NCBI RefSeq assembly: GCF_004353905.1
Contig: NZ_SMOD01000050.1
Coordinates: 1-52,912 of the forward strand
DNA: 52,912 nt
Reading direction: 5' to 3'
Source: Paraburkholderia guartelaensis
Lineage (GTDB): Bacteria > Pseudomonadota > Gammaproteobacteria > Burkholderiales > Burkholderiaceae
Shown: piece after piece, positions 1 to 9,270 of the stretch
Position numbering within the stretch: position 1 is the first letter of the stretch
Layout: every line of letters starts with the position of its first letter
Translations under genes and position numbers: made by a program
The notes under the pieces: generated by a model
Databases searched by the model: none
What the model saw: only the letters and a program-made list of their open reading frames with translations
Told to the model about the DNA's origin: nothing

Positions 1-242
1 CCGCTCTTGCCGTTGCGCTGGTTGGTCGCGTTCTCGGGCCGCACGGCGCCGGCCGGATAGCCCAGATGGTGTCCAAGTTCGGCGCCCAGCGCCCGCTCGA
101 TCAGCGCCTTCTTGAACGCCGCTGAGGCGGCATGCACCGCTTCGGCCGTCATCGGCCCCTTCACGAACTGGTCGATCAGTTCCTTCGGAATGGACGGCAA
201 CGCCGTCAGGGCCTCGGGGGACGTCTTGGGTTTGCGTGGCAT
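1..242 (-). CDS. IS256-family transposase, N-terminal part (cut by window edge)
   Basis: The first 80 residues of a mutator-type (IS256 family) DDE transposase are visible; the rest lies beyond base 1. The protein begins MPRKPKTSPEALTALPSIP and runs through a segment rich in E-R-A-L-G-A-E-L-G-H-H-L-G-Y, followed by P-E-N-A-T-N-Q-R-N-G-K-S. This is the conserved N-terminal zone of this family, upstream of the catalytic domain. Start ATG is at 240-242. The reading frame is intact as far as seen. Whether the full element is functional cannot be judged here. Family assignment is from recognition of this N-terminal signature. Confidence 0.9.
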   Translation of the reverse strand, partial: MPRKPKTSPEALTALPSIPKELIDQFVKGPMTAEAVHAASAAFKKALIERALGAELGHHLGYPAGAVRPENATNQRNGKS

Positions 243-296
243 ACATGCTCCTTGAGCTACATGTTATGCCTTACACACAAAATTTATGACAGGCCC
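1..296 (-). mobile_element. End of an IS256-family insertion sequence
   Basis: The element enters from the left edge and ends shortly upstream of the transposase start. On the minus strand the sequence at 296-271 reads GGGCCTGTCATAAATTTTGT and on, which has the look of an IS256-type terminal inverted repeat (GGGCC start, AT-rich interior). The exact terminus and target duplication cannot be fixed without the other end. Bases 297-412 beyond it hold no gene that I can see. Confidence 0.6.
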
Positions 297-412
297 GGGC
301 CGGCTGTTCCGAACACCCGCTTCCGGGTCGAACCGAGCCCTACCCAAGCAATCTGCGAAGAGCTATGTTTGCTGCCCCAGCACGCCAACGCGCTACGCGT
401 CCCGCCGATCAT

Positions 413-1612
413 TCACACGATCAACTCACCGTCACGCACGACGACACATCCGTTCGCAACAACCAGCTTGCGCTTCGGCCGCGAAACGACGGCATGCGCG
501 ACGCTCTCCGCCTCCACGACCACCAGGTCCGCACGCGCGCCAACGCGCAGGCCATAGTCGGAGAAACCGCAGCCACGCGCGGCGGCATCGCTCACGCAAT
601 CGAATGCGATCGCGATATCGTCGTCGCGCCGCAAGTCGTAGCGCAAGCCGATCAACATGGCGCGCTCGAGCATGTCAGGCACGCCATACGGCGACCACGT
701 GTCGCGAATGCCGTCGTTGCCGCCAAACACCGTCACGCCCTTGTCGCGGCAGACCTTGAGCGGCGGCACCGTGCACGAAGCCGGCGCGCTCGTCAGCAGC
801 GCCACGTGCAGTTGCGCAATTCGGTCGATCAATGCGTCGCGCTCGCGCTCGGGCAACGCGCCCAGACAAAACGCGTGGCTCACGACCACCTGACCTTGCA
901 TGCCGTGCGCCTGCACGCGATCGAGCAGCAGTTTCAGCGTAAACGCCCCAACCTCGCCGGGTTCGTGCAGATGAATATCGATCGGCTTGCGATGGCGTTC
1001 CGCCAGTTCGAACGTGGCATTGAGCGAGGCTACGGGATCGCCGTCGATCAGCGCCGGGTCGAGCGCACCGAGCACGTCGGCGCCGGCCGCCAGTGCGCTG
1101 TCGAGCAGTTCGACCGTACCCGGCCGGATCAGCATGCCCGACTGCGGAAACGCGACGATCTGCATGTCGAGGACATCGCGCATCGTCTGGCGCGTAGCGA
1201 GCACGCCTTCGAGGTAGCGCAAACGCGCGTCGGTGTCGATATCGACATGGGTCCGCAGGCGCGTCGTACCGGCCTGCACGAATGCGCGCGCCAGCGCGAG
1301 CGACTGGGCGGCGGCATCGTGTCCAGAGGTCCTGCGCCATTCGCGCTCGTTGGCGATGCGGTCGGTGAGCCGCGGCCCAACCTCGTTGCGATACCACGGG
1401 CGGCCCCAGTTGCTCTTGTCGAGGTGCGTGTGGCCTTCGACGAAACCGGGCAGCAGCAGCCCTGCGCCGCCGTCCACGACCGGCACGCCTGGCTGTGCCG
1501 CGACATGGGGTCCGATTGCCTCGATACGGCCGTTGGCGAGTGCAACGCAAACGCGTTGGCCACCGGCCAGCCTGACGTTGGACAGATGAAGTGCGGAAGT
1601 CGTGAATGTCAT
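413..1612 (-). CDS. Cytosine-deaminase-like amidohydrolase
   Basis: Predicted cytosolic metal-dependent hydrolase of the amidohydrolase superfamily, closest in layout to cytosine deaminase (CodA) and related deaminases; 399 residues. The metal ligands are all visible: HTH at 61-63, HLHE at 214-217, SHAF near 245, and the catalytic Asp in the segment N-D-G-I-R-D-T-W around 299-305. The ATG at 1612 is preceded by AAGGAG with good spacing, so the 28-residue upstream extension is not used. It is the last minus-strand gene of the sugar-acid locus but is separated from the porin by a strong terminator, so it probably has its own promoter in 1613-1693. The true substrate is unknown; a link to the neighbouring pathway is not shown. 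Confidence 0.85.
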   Translation of the reverse strand: MTFTTSALHLSNVRLAGGQRVCVALANGRIEAIGPHVAAQPGVPVVDGGAGLLLPGFVEGHTHLDKSNWGRPWYRNEVGPRLTDRIANEREWRRTSGHDAAAQSLALARAFVQAGTTRLRTHVDIDTDARLRYLEGVLATRQTMRDVLDMQIVAFPQSGMLIRPGTVELLDSALAAGADVLGALDPALIDGDPVASLNATFELAERHRKPIDIHLHEPGEVGAFTLKLLLDRVQAHGMQGQVVVSHAFCLGALPERERDALIDRIAQLHVALLTSAPASCTVPPLKVCRDKGVTVFGGNDGIRDTWSPYGVPDMLERAMLIGLRYDLRRDDDIAIAFDCVSDAAARGCGFSDYGLRVGARADLVVVEAESVAHAVVSRPKRKLVVANGCVVVRDGELIV

Positions 1613-1693
1613 GCCGATTCTCCTTGGAGCATCGCAGGATCTTATCGATTCGGCCGGATATTCAAAGATTAGATGTTCTACTACCTCTGCCCG

Positions 1694-1734
1694 CAAAAAA
1701 AACGGCGGTGCCGGTTATCAACCCGGCACCGCCG
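1694..1734 (-). terminator. Rho-independent terminator of the porin gene
   Basis: A perfect 12-bp stem (CGGCGGTGCCGG and its complement, 1703-1714 and 1723-1734) with an 8-9 base loop is followed on the minus strand by eight T residues. It lies 40 bp downstream of the porin stop codon and isolates the porin from the amidohydrolase gene. Confidence 0.92.
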
Positions 1735-1773
1735 AACATACTGCTTTCGGAGCGTGAAGACTTCGATGTGTAC

Positions 1774-2982
1774 TTAGAAGCGGTGAACGATACCGACCGC
1801 GCCCGCAACCTGGCTGCGCGACGATGACGGTGCGCTGTTCTGGCCGTCGCCGATGTCGGCAGTCGCGTTGATGATGCTGCTCGCGCCGGTCGTGCTAGGC
1901 GTGCCGAGCGTCTGGCCGCCCGCGCGCTGGTACGCTTCGACGAAATAAATACCCGTGCGCTTCGACAGCGTGTAGTACTGCGACATGTTGTACTGTGCGT
2001 ACGAAGCCGAACTCTGGATGCCGTTGGCCTTGGTCGCGCGCGTGTAAGAGAAACCCGCCGCGAGGTCGAGCACGGTGAGCGGCTTGTAGTGCAGCACGAC
2101 GCCGCCCGTGTTCCAGATCTGCGTGTCGACGAAGCGCGAGTTCACGCCCGGAATGTACTGGACGTTCGAGTAGGCCACCGAGATGTCCCACTGCGAGTTG
2201 AACTGGTAGCCGGCCGTCACGGCGAGGCGCTGTTGCGTCTGCGCCCACTGGAAGCCGTTGGTGAGCGCCGAAACGCCCGGCTCGCCGGCGCTGTTCGCCG
2301 TCGAGTTCGCATCCCATGCGCCGCCGCCGCTCGCCGCGTTGCTCAGGCGCTCGAAGCCCACTGCGATGCCTGCCGGACCGTGCAGATACTGCGCGGCCAC
2401 GCTCCACGTCTGGCCAGCGCCGAGGCTGCCCGGCACGCCGCCCAGTGCGTACATGCCGCTCACGGTCAGGCCCGCGATGTTCGGCGACGTATAGACCAGC
2501 GAGTTGTTGATGCGATAGATCGTGTCCATCGAGTCGATGTCGCCCGGGTGCGCGCCGTATGCGCCGGTCAGCCACGTGGTCGGGCTGTACGGCGAGAGCA
2601 GCGTGTAGTACGGTGCGTACTGGCGGCCAGCCGTCAGCGTGCCGTAGTTCGCGTTCGCGACGCCAACCCACGCGGCACGGCTGAACATCAGGTTCGTGGT
2701 CGATTGCGCGCCGGTTGCCGAGTTATAGCCTTCTTCCAACTGGAAGATCGCGCGCGTGCCGCCGCCCAGATCTTCGCTGCCCTTCAAGCCGAAACGCGAG
2801 CCGGCCCACACGCCCTGCACCATCTTGACGACAGAAGCGCCGCCGGCATTGCTGCCGAGCTTGGCCGAGCTGCTCTGATAACCAATACCGGTATCGACGA
2901 TACCGTACAGCGTGACGCTGCTTTGCGCGTGTGCGCCCAGCGCGGCGAGTCCAAGCGCGGAAGCGAGGATAGTTTTTTTCAT
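1774..2982 (-). CDS. Outer-membrane trimeric porin (Burkholderiales OmpC-like)
   Basis: General diffusion porin of 402 residues. A signal peptide, MKKTILASALGLAALGAHA, is followed by the hallmark start of mature betaproteobacterial porins, SSVTLYGIVDTGIGYQ. The interior has G-S-R-F-G-L-K-G-S-E-D-L-G-G-G and many alternating aromatic/polar beta-strand segments, and it ends in VHRF with the terminal Phe needed for BAM insertion. The start at 2982 is chosen because the signal peptide begins there. It lies downstream of the dehydratase gene, separated by a hairpin, and ends in a clear terminator. A second porin of the same family lies at 16132-17328 on the other side of the locus. It probably admits the pathway substrate, by inference from position. 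Confidence 0.95.
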   Translation of the reverse strand: MKKTILASALGLAALGAHAQSSVTLYGIVDTGIGYQSSSAKLGSNAGGASVVKMVQGVWAGSRFGLKGSEDLGGGTRAIFQLEEGYNSATGAQSTTNLMFSRAAWVGVANANYGTLTAGRQYAPYYTLLSPYSPTTWLTGAYGAHPGDIDSMDTIYRINNSLVYTSPNIAGLTVSGMYALGGVPGSLGAGQTWSVAAQYLHGPAGIAVGFERLSNAASGGGAWDANSTANSAGEPGVSALTNGFQWAQTQQRLAVTAGYQFNSQWDISVAYSNVQYIPGVNSRFVDTQIWNTGGVVLHYKPLTVLDLAAGFSYTRATKANGIQSSASYAQYNMSQYYTLSKRTGIYFVEAYQRAGGQTLGTPSTTGASSIINATADIGDGQNSAPSSSRSQVAGAVGIVHRF

Positions 2983-3053
2983 CGGTAGTCCTATCTTTAG
3001 TCGTTGTGGTTTGATACTCGTTAAAACCCTGGTTGCTACATTGCCTCCTGTCC

Positions 3054-3089
3054 GGCAAGGAGCGCAACACCCCTGAAGCGCTCCTTGCC
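3054..3089. terminator. Hairpin between dehydratase and porin genes
   Basis: A perfect 12-bp inverted repeat (GGCAAGGAGCGC at 3054-3065, complement at 3078-3089, 12-base loop) lies just downstream of the dehydratase stop. No U-tract follows on either strand, so it may be an attenuator or an RNA-processing/stabilising stem rather than a full terminator. The porin promoter would lie in 2983-3053. Confidence 0.6.
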
Positions 3090-3101
3090 GAATTCGTCTC
3101 C

Positions 3102-4853
3102 TTAGTGAATCTCGGGTTCTCCGCCCGCGCTGGCGCACGAGCCGCCCACGCCGTCACGCTGCATGAAGTCGAACTCGCAGCCGTTGTTGGCCTGCATGAC
3201 GTGCATCTGGTACATCGCGCCGTAGCCGCGCTTGAAACGCGGTTCCGGTGCGACCCACGCGGCCTTGCGGCGCGCCATTTCCTCGTCCGAAATCAGCACG
3301 TTCAGGCGGCGCTCCGGCACGTTCAGCTCGATCAGGTCGCCGTCCTGCACGAGTGCGAGCGGACCGCCGATGAACGATTCCGGCGCCACGTGCAGCACGC
3401 ACGCACCGTAGCTCGTACCGCTCATGCGCGCGTCGGAAATGCGCAACATGTCGCGCACGCCCTTCTGGAGAATCTTTTGCGGAATCGGCAGCTGGCCCCA
3501 CTCGGGCATGCCCGGCGCGCCAACAGGACCCGCGTGCTGGAGCACGATCACGCTGTTCTCGTCGCAGTCGAGGTCTTCGCTGTCGATGCGCGCAGCCATG
3601 TCGTTGTAGTCCTTGAACACCACGGCCTTGCCCGTGTGCACGTGCAGGCGCTTTTCCGCCGCGCCCGGCTTGATCACGGCGCCGTCCGGCGCGAGATTGC
3701 CGCGCAGCACGGCGAGACCCGTATCCGGCATGAGCGGCTTCGCACGGCGATAGATCACCTCTTCGCTGTAGATTTCCGCGTCGGCGATGTTCTCGCCGAG
3801 CGTCTTGCCGTTCACGGTCATCTGCGTGCCGTCGATCAGATCGCCGAGTTCCTTGAGCATCGCGCGCAGGCCGCCGGCATAGTAGAAGTCCTCCATGAGG
3901 TACTTGCCGGTCGGGCGGATATTCGCGAGCACCGGCGTGCGGCGCGCGATTTCATCGTACTGCGCGAGCGTGAGGTCGACACCGGCGCGGCGCGCCAGCG
4001 CGATCATGTGGACGATCGCGTTGGTCGAGCCCGAGAGCGCGAGACACGTGGTCACGGCGTTGTCGACCGACTTGCGCGTGATGATGTCCGAAGGCTTCAG
4101 GTCTTCCCACACCATCTCGACGATGCGCATGCCCGTCTTCGCCGACATCTGCGCATGGCGCGAGTCCGGCGCGGGAATCGAGGCGAAGCCCGGCAGCGTG
4201 AAGCCCAGTGCTTCCGCAGCGCTCGTCATCGTCGATGCCGTGCCCATCGTCATGCAGTGGCCCGGCGAGCGTGCGATGCCGCCTTCCACGCCCTTCCAGT
4301 CTTCTTCGGTGATCTTGCCCGCGCGCAGGTCGGCCCAGTACTTCCAGGTGTCCGAGCCCGAACCGAGCGTCACGCCGTTCCAGTTGCCGTTGAGCATCGG
4401 GCCCGCGGGCAGGAAGATCGTCGGCAGATCCATCGAGATCGCGCCCATCAGCAGCGCGGGCGTGGTCTTGTCGCAGCCGCCCATCAGCACGACGCCGTCG
4501 GCCGGGTACGAGCGGATCGTCTCTTCCGCTTCCATGGCGAGGAAGTTGCGATAGAGCATCGTGGTGGGCTTCTGGAACGGCTCGGAAAGCGTCTGCACCG
4601 GCAGTTCGATCGGGAAACCACCCGCCTGCCAGATGCCGCGCTTGACCTCTTCCACGCGCTGCTTGAAGTGCGTATGGCAAGGGTTGATCTCGCTCCACGT
4701 ATTGAGGATGGCGATCACCGGTTTGCCCGCGTACTCTTCGCGGCTGTAGCCCATCTGCGCGGTGCGCGAGCGATGGCCGAACGACCGCAGGTCGTTCACG
4801 CCATACCAGCGGTGGCTGCGCAGTTCTTCGGGGGTCTTTCGCTTCTTGCTCAT
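3102..4853 (-). CDS. IlvD/Edd-family sugar-acid dehydratase (L-arabinonate dehydratase type)
   Basis: Iron-sulfur dehydratase of 583 residues that would convert an aldonic acid to the 2-keto-3-deoxy acid. The three cluster cysteines are visible at 59 (W-S-E-I-N-P-C-H-T-H), 127 (G-G-C-D-K-T-T-P) and 200 (S-P-G-H-C-M-T-M-G-T-A-S-T-M), with the Mg-binding carbamylated-Lys position at 129. The C-terminal R-I-S-D-A-R-M-S-G-T-S-Y-G segment is also present. This pattern matches the L-arabinonate/xylonate dehydratase branch better than dihydroxyacid dehydratase. Start at 4853 is favoured by GGAG upstream; a 38-residue upstream extension is rejected. It follows the second permease by 44 bp and is probably in the same operon. 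It should act with the DHDPS-like enzyme and the semialdehyde dehydrogenase upstream. The exact sugar acid cannot be decided from sequence. Confidence 0.9.
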   Translation of the reverse strand: MSKKRKTPEELRSHRWYGVNDLRSFGHRSRTAQMGYSREEYAGKPVIAILNTWSEINPCHTHFKQRVEEVKRGIWQAGGFPIELPVQTLSEPFQKPTTMLYRNFLAMEAEETIRSYPADGVVLMGGCDKTTPALLMGAISMDLPTIFLPAGPMLNGNWNGVTLGSGSDTWKYWADLRAGKITEEDWKGVEGGIARSPGHCMTMGTASTMTSAAEALGFTLPGFASIPAPDSRHAQMSAKTGMRIVEMVWEDLKPSDIITRKSVDNAVTTCLALSGSTNAIVHMIALARRAGVDLTLAQYDEIARRTPVLANIRPTGKYLMEDFYYAGGLRAMLKELGDLIDGTQMTVNGKTLGENIADAEIYSEEVIYRRAKPLMPDTGLAVLRGNLAPDGAVIKPGAAEKRLHVHTGKAVVFKDYNDMAARIDSEDLDCDENSVIVLQHAGPVGAPGMPEWGQLPIPQKILQKGVRDMLRISDARMSGTSYGACVLHVAPESFIGGPLALVQDGDLIELNVPERRLNVLISDEEMARRKAAWVAPEPRFKRGYGAMYQMHVMQANNGCEFDFMQRDGVGGSCASAGGEPEIH

Positions 4854-4897
4854 CTTGCGTTGCTCCAGGTGTTTCCAGTAAAGCCGCCGGCGTTGGC

Positions 4898-5824
4898 CTA
4901 GCGTTGCTCCTTCACGCGCGACACGAGTTGTGTCGGGCTGACGAACTGCAGGGCGACCAGCACCCACGCAAGCGTGATGGCCATGTAGATCATGGCCATC
5001 GCGTCGATGGATTGCGGCGCACGTACGCCCGTCGAGAAGACGGCGTAGTACAGCGCAACCACCAGCGTTTGCGTGTCGGGTCCGGCGGTAAAGAAAGTGA
5101 GTTCAAACATGCCGATCGTGCGCACCAGCACGAGCAGCCCCGCCGCCAGCATCCCCGGCACGAGGAGGGGCAGCAATACATAACGGAAATAGCGAAACGT
5201 GTTTGCGCCGAAAATGCGCGCGGCCGACTCGAGGTTCGGATCGATCTGCTCGATGAACGGCGTCATCACGAGGATCACGAACGGCAGCGCGGGCACCAGG
5301 TTCGCGAGGATCACGCCAGGCAACGTGCCCGCGAGGCCGATCTGGTACATGGCAGTGGCCATCGGAATACCGTACGTGACGGGCGGCACCATGAGCGGCA
5401 GCAGGAACACGAGCATGGCAATGCGCTTGCCAGGGAACTGCGCGCGCGCCAGCGCGTAGGCGGCGGGCACGCCCAGCGCGATGGAGAGCAGCACGACCGA
5501 GCCGACCACTTCGAACGTCACCCACAGCACGCTCGACAACTGGAAGTCGCGCCACGCCTGCGCATACCAGTGCAGCGTGAAGCCTTGCGGCAGCGGCGTG
5601 CCGAACCAGCGCGTGGCGATCGAGTTCACGCCCACGGTAGCGATCAGCAGCACCACGTTGAGCAGGAAGAACACCACGCCGCCCCAGACGAAGACTTTCC
5701 AGAGCACATCGGGCAGGCGCGAAGCGGGCTTGGCCTGCTCGACGTTGGCGGCGGATGCGGAACGTTGCTCGCTCGTCGTCGCTTCCGTGCCGAGGCCGGC
5801 CGCGTTGCGTTGATGGGCGGTCAT
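4898..5824 (-). CDS. ABC transporter permease 2 (polyamine/opine-type)
   Basis: Inner-membrane permease of 308 residues, MetI-like fold of the PotB/PotC type. A polar 35-residue N-terminal tail precedes six predicted membrane helices. The EAA loop that contacts the ATPase is readable as E-S-A-A-R-I-F-G-A-N-T-F-R-Y-F-R-Y-V-L-L-P. Its start overlaps the stop of the first permease by one base (TGATG), so the two are translationally coupled. It is part of a binding protein-ATPase-permease-permease importer embedded in the sugar-acid locus; the transported substrate is inferred from context to be the sugar acid or a derivative. Confidence 0.93.
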   Translation of the reverse strand: MTAHQRNAAGLGTEATTSEQRSASAANVEQAKPASRLPDVLWKVFVWGGVVFFLLNVVLLIATVGVNSIATRWFGTPLPQGFTLHWYAQAWRDFQLSSVLWVTFEVVGSVVLLSIALGVPAAYALARAQFPGKRIAMLVFLLPLMVPPVTYGIPMATAMYQIGLAGTLPGVILANLVPALPFVILVMTPFIEQIDPNLESAARIFGANTFRYFRYVLLPLLVPGMLAAGLLVLVRTIGMFELTFFTAGPDTQTLVVALYYAVFSTGVRAPQSIDAMAMIYMAITLAWVLVALQFVSPTQLVSRVKEQR

Positions 5825-6701
5825 CAGCCTTTCCCTCCGCTCACGGGCCCGGAGTAGAAGAAGCGCTTGGCGCTCAACATCGCGGCCACGACGATCAACT
5901 GCACGAAGCCCATCACGATGGCGATGGTCGAGGCGAGCGAGTAGTCATAGCTCTCGAACGCCGCCTCCGCTGCCGCAATGGAGATCACGCGCGTGGGACC
6001 CGCGGGCGCACCGAGCAGCACCGCCGAAGGGAACACCGAATACGCCTGCACGAACGACAGGCACGCGGCCATCGTGAGACCGGGCGCGAGCAGCGGTAGA
6101 TAGATTTGCCGGAACTGCTGCCACGGGCCTGCGCCAAGCGTGGCTGCCGCACGCGCGAGCGTCGGGTCGATGCCGGTGACGTACGAGAGCGTGAGCAGAA
6201 ACGCGAACGGGAAACCCGACACGATCAGCGAGATCAGCACGCCCCAATAGTTGTGCGTGAGACGAATCTCTTCGTTCGTATACAGATGCAGCGCGTGCAG
6301 CGCTTGCGGGAACCAGCCGTTCGGGCCGAAGTAGCTGAGCATGCCGTCGGCGATCAGCACGGTGCCGAGCGTGACGGGAATCACGAGCAGCGTGGTCACG
6401 AGCTTCTGGTACGGCGACTTGCGGCGCAGCGCGAAGGCCACCGGCAGCGAGAGCCCGACGTTGATGATCGTTGCGGGCACCGCCAGCTTGAGCGTGACGA
6501 ACACCGTGGGCCACAACGAGAGGTCGTGAATGAACTGCAGGTAATTCGCGAACATGCCGCCGCCGTTCATCGGCTTGAACGACAGCACGAGACCGTAGGC
6601 GAACGGATAAAGGAACATCGCGATGATGAAACCGAGCGCGGGCGTGATGAGCCAGCCGCGCGAATCGCGCGGCGCCTTGACCAGCGACGGAATGAGCGTG
6701 C

Positions 6702-6705
<4 letters not shown>
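5824..6705 (-). CDS. ABC transporter permease 1 (polyamine/opine-type)
   Basis: Inner-membrane permease of 293 residues. The start is the ATG inside ATGA at 6705-6702, which overlaps the stop of the ATPase gene by 4 bp; a longer frame upstream lies inside the ATPase gene and is rejected. A cytoplasmic N-terminus, MSTLIPSLVKAPRDSRGW, leads into helix 1. The EAA loop is T-L-A-R-A-A-A-T-L-G-A-G-P-W-Q-Q-F-R-Q-I-Y-L-P. The end overlaps the next permease by one base. It belongs to the same tightly packed importer operon. Confidence 0.93.
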
Positions 6706-7781
<1,076 letters not shown>

Positions 7782-7890
7782 GACACGTTCCTGACCAACA
7801 AGATCAACCTACATGAGCAGGGATCGGGGACGGCGCTCCCAAGGCGAAACCACGCAAGCACCGTCCGTCCATTGCTGATTCTTCCTCTCG

Positions 7891-9057
7891 TTACTGCGAC
7901 TTCTGCGAACCGACTTCGCGGTCCCACTTCTGGAACGCCGCGACCATCGCCTGCGCCGAAAGCGGCTGGACATGCGGATAAGCCGCGAGCCACTTCGCGT
8001 ACTCGGGGCGGCCGTATTTCGCGATCACGTCCTGGCTTTCCTTCGGCGCCATCTGCAGCGTGACGTCCTTCACTGCCGGGCCCGGATAGAAGTAGCCGTC
8101 GTCATACGTCATGGCCTGCTGCTGCGGCTCGAGCATGAAGTTCATGAGCTTGAGCAGCACCGCGAGCTTCTCTTTCGAAACGCCCTTCGGCACGACCATG
8201 TAGTGGGCGTCGTTCACCCACGTCATGTTGTTGAATGCCTGCACCTTGAAATCGGCCGGCACGATGCCGAGCGCGCGCGGGTTGATGTCCCAGCCCGTCA
8301 CGGTCACGGTCATGTCGCGCGTGCCTTCGCCCAGTTCCTTCATCACCGCCGACGTGCCGCCCGGGTAGTACGGCACGCACGAGTTCAGTTCCTTCAGGAA
8401 CGCCCAGGTCTTGTCCCAGCCGTTGATCGGGTCTTGCGGGTTCTTGTCGCCGAGCAGGTACGGCAGGCCCATCAGGAACGTGCGGCCCGGACCCGAATTG
8501 GCCGGGCGCGCATAGATCAGCTTGCCGGGGTTCGCCTTGCACCACGCCAGCAGTTCCTGCGGCGTTTGCGGCGGCTTCGCGACCTTGGCCGGGTTGTATT
8601 CGATCAGCGGACCGGCCGGCATGTACGACACTTCGAGGCCGTAGCCTTGCGCGAGATCCTGCATCTTGCGCGGGCCCGGCGCGTACTTGTCGAGCACGCC
8701 CGGCAGCGCTGCCTGCTGATCCGGCAGCAGCTTCATCCACAGATTCTGTTCGATGCCGGCGGCAAGCGCGTCCGTGCCCGTCAGCACGAGATCGATGTCG
8801 GCGCGGCCGGCTGCCTGCATCGCCTTGATCTTGCCAGGCAACTGCGGCGCGGGCGCGTTGGTGTAGGTGATGTTGGAGACGAGATTCGGGTTTTTCGCCT
8901 TGAACGCTTCGAAGGCCTTCTGCGTGAGCTGCAGGTTACCGGCCACGTCGACTATGTTTAGCGAAACGGGATCGGCCTTTGCCGCGCTCATGCCGAGCGC
9001 CGCGGCGGCCGCCACACACACGGCCAGCACGCTGGCCTTCAAACGTCCATCGAACAT
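7891..9057 (-). CDS. Periplasmic solute-binding protein of the ABC importer
   Basis: Secreted binding protein of 388 residues. A Sec signal peptide (basic M-F-D-G-R-L-K-A, hydrophobic core, A-K-A then D-P, cleavage near residue 28) is followed by a two-lobed binding fold resembling the PotD/iron/2-aminoethylphosphonate group (type 2, family 1/6). It is the first gene of the importer operon, with a 210-bp upstream region holding a GTTGTCAAGCAAC palindrome and the terminator of the preceding gene. The ligand cannot be named from sequence; the location among sugar-acid enzymes suggests a sugar acid, though this binding-protein family more often binds polyamines or phosphonates. Confidence 0.9.
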   Translation of the reverse strand: MFDGRLKASVLAVCVAAAAALGMSAAKADPVSLNIVDVAGNLQLTQKAFEAFKAKNPNLVSNITYTNAPAPQLPGKIKAMQAAGRADIDLVLTGTDALAAGIEQNLWMKLLPDQQAALPGVLDKYAPGPRKMQDLAQGYGLEVSYMPAGPLIEYNPAKVAKPPQTPQELLAWCKANPGKLIYARPANSGPGRTFLMGLPYLLGDKNPQDPINGWDKTWAFLKELNSCVPYYPGGTSAVMKELGEGTRDMTVTVTGWDINPRALGIVPADFKVQAFNNMTWVNDAHYMVVPKGVSKEKLAVLLKLMNFMLEPQQQAMTYDDGYFYPGPAVKDVTLQMAPKESQDVIAKYGRPEYAKWLAAYPHVQPLSAQAMVAAFQKWDREVGSQKSQ

Positions 9058-9155
9058 CGCATCTCCTCACATCTCTGTTTATGGAATTTGTTCTACGCGA
9101 CCCGTTGATTCTTGTATTTTCAAAGCCGGACACAGGATGCCGAACCACGCATCAA

Positions 9156-9168
9156 GTTGTCAAGCAAC
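9156..9168. promoter_or_regulatory. Putative FadR/GntR-type operator upstream of the importer
   Basis: GTTGTCAAGCAAC is an imperfect palindrome of the TTGT-N3-ACAA class bound by FadR-subfamily GntR regulators. A near-identical site, GTTGTCAAACAAC, lies at 11891-11903 upstream of the lyase-dehydrogenase operon. Shared sites would co-regulate the two operons. No GntR gene is in the window, so the regulator is unidentified. Confidence 0.45.
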
Positions 9169-9219
9169 GTCAGGCTCTTTGTGAGACTACTGTGAGCCTC
9201 TTGTCGGACTCCTCTTGGA

Positions 9220-9252
9220 GAAAGCGCCTGCAAGGCTTCTGCAGGCGCTTTC
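9220..9252 (-). terminator. Hairpin terminator after the semialdehyde dehydrogenase gene
   Basis: A perfect 13-bp stem (GAAAGCGCCTGCA at 9220-9232, complement at 9240-9252, 7-base loop) lies 18 bp beyond the dehydrogenase stop codon. The stem itself ends in CTTTC on the minus strand; the U-tract is short. It probably ends the lyase-dehydrogenase transcript and separates it from the importer operon. Confidence 0.75.
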
Positions 9253-9270
9253 CTGACCGCTTTCGCGGGA

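Noticed and set aside
2993..3006. The 14-mer ATCTTTAGTCGTTG also occurs at 16109-16122, near the start of the second porin.
   Set aside because: Orientation relative to the two genes is opposite, and several 14-base matches are expected by chance in a 53-kb window.
3033..4901. Long plus-strand open frame over the dehydratase gene.
   Set aside because: It is the antisense shadow of a well-recognised IlvD/Edd gene; its product is Arg/His-rich without any domain.
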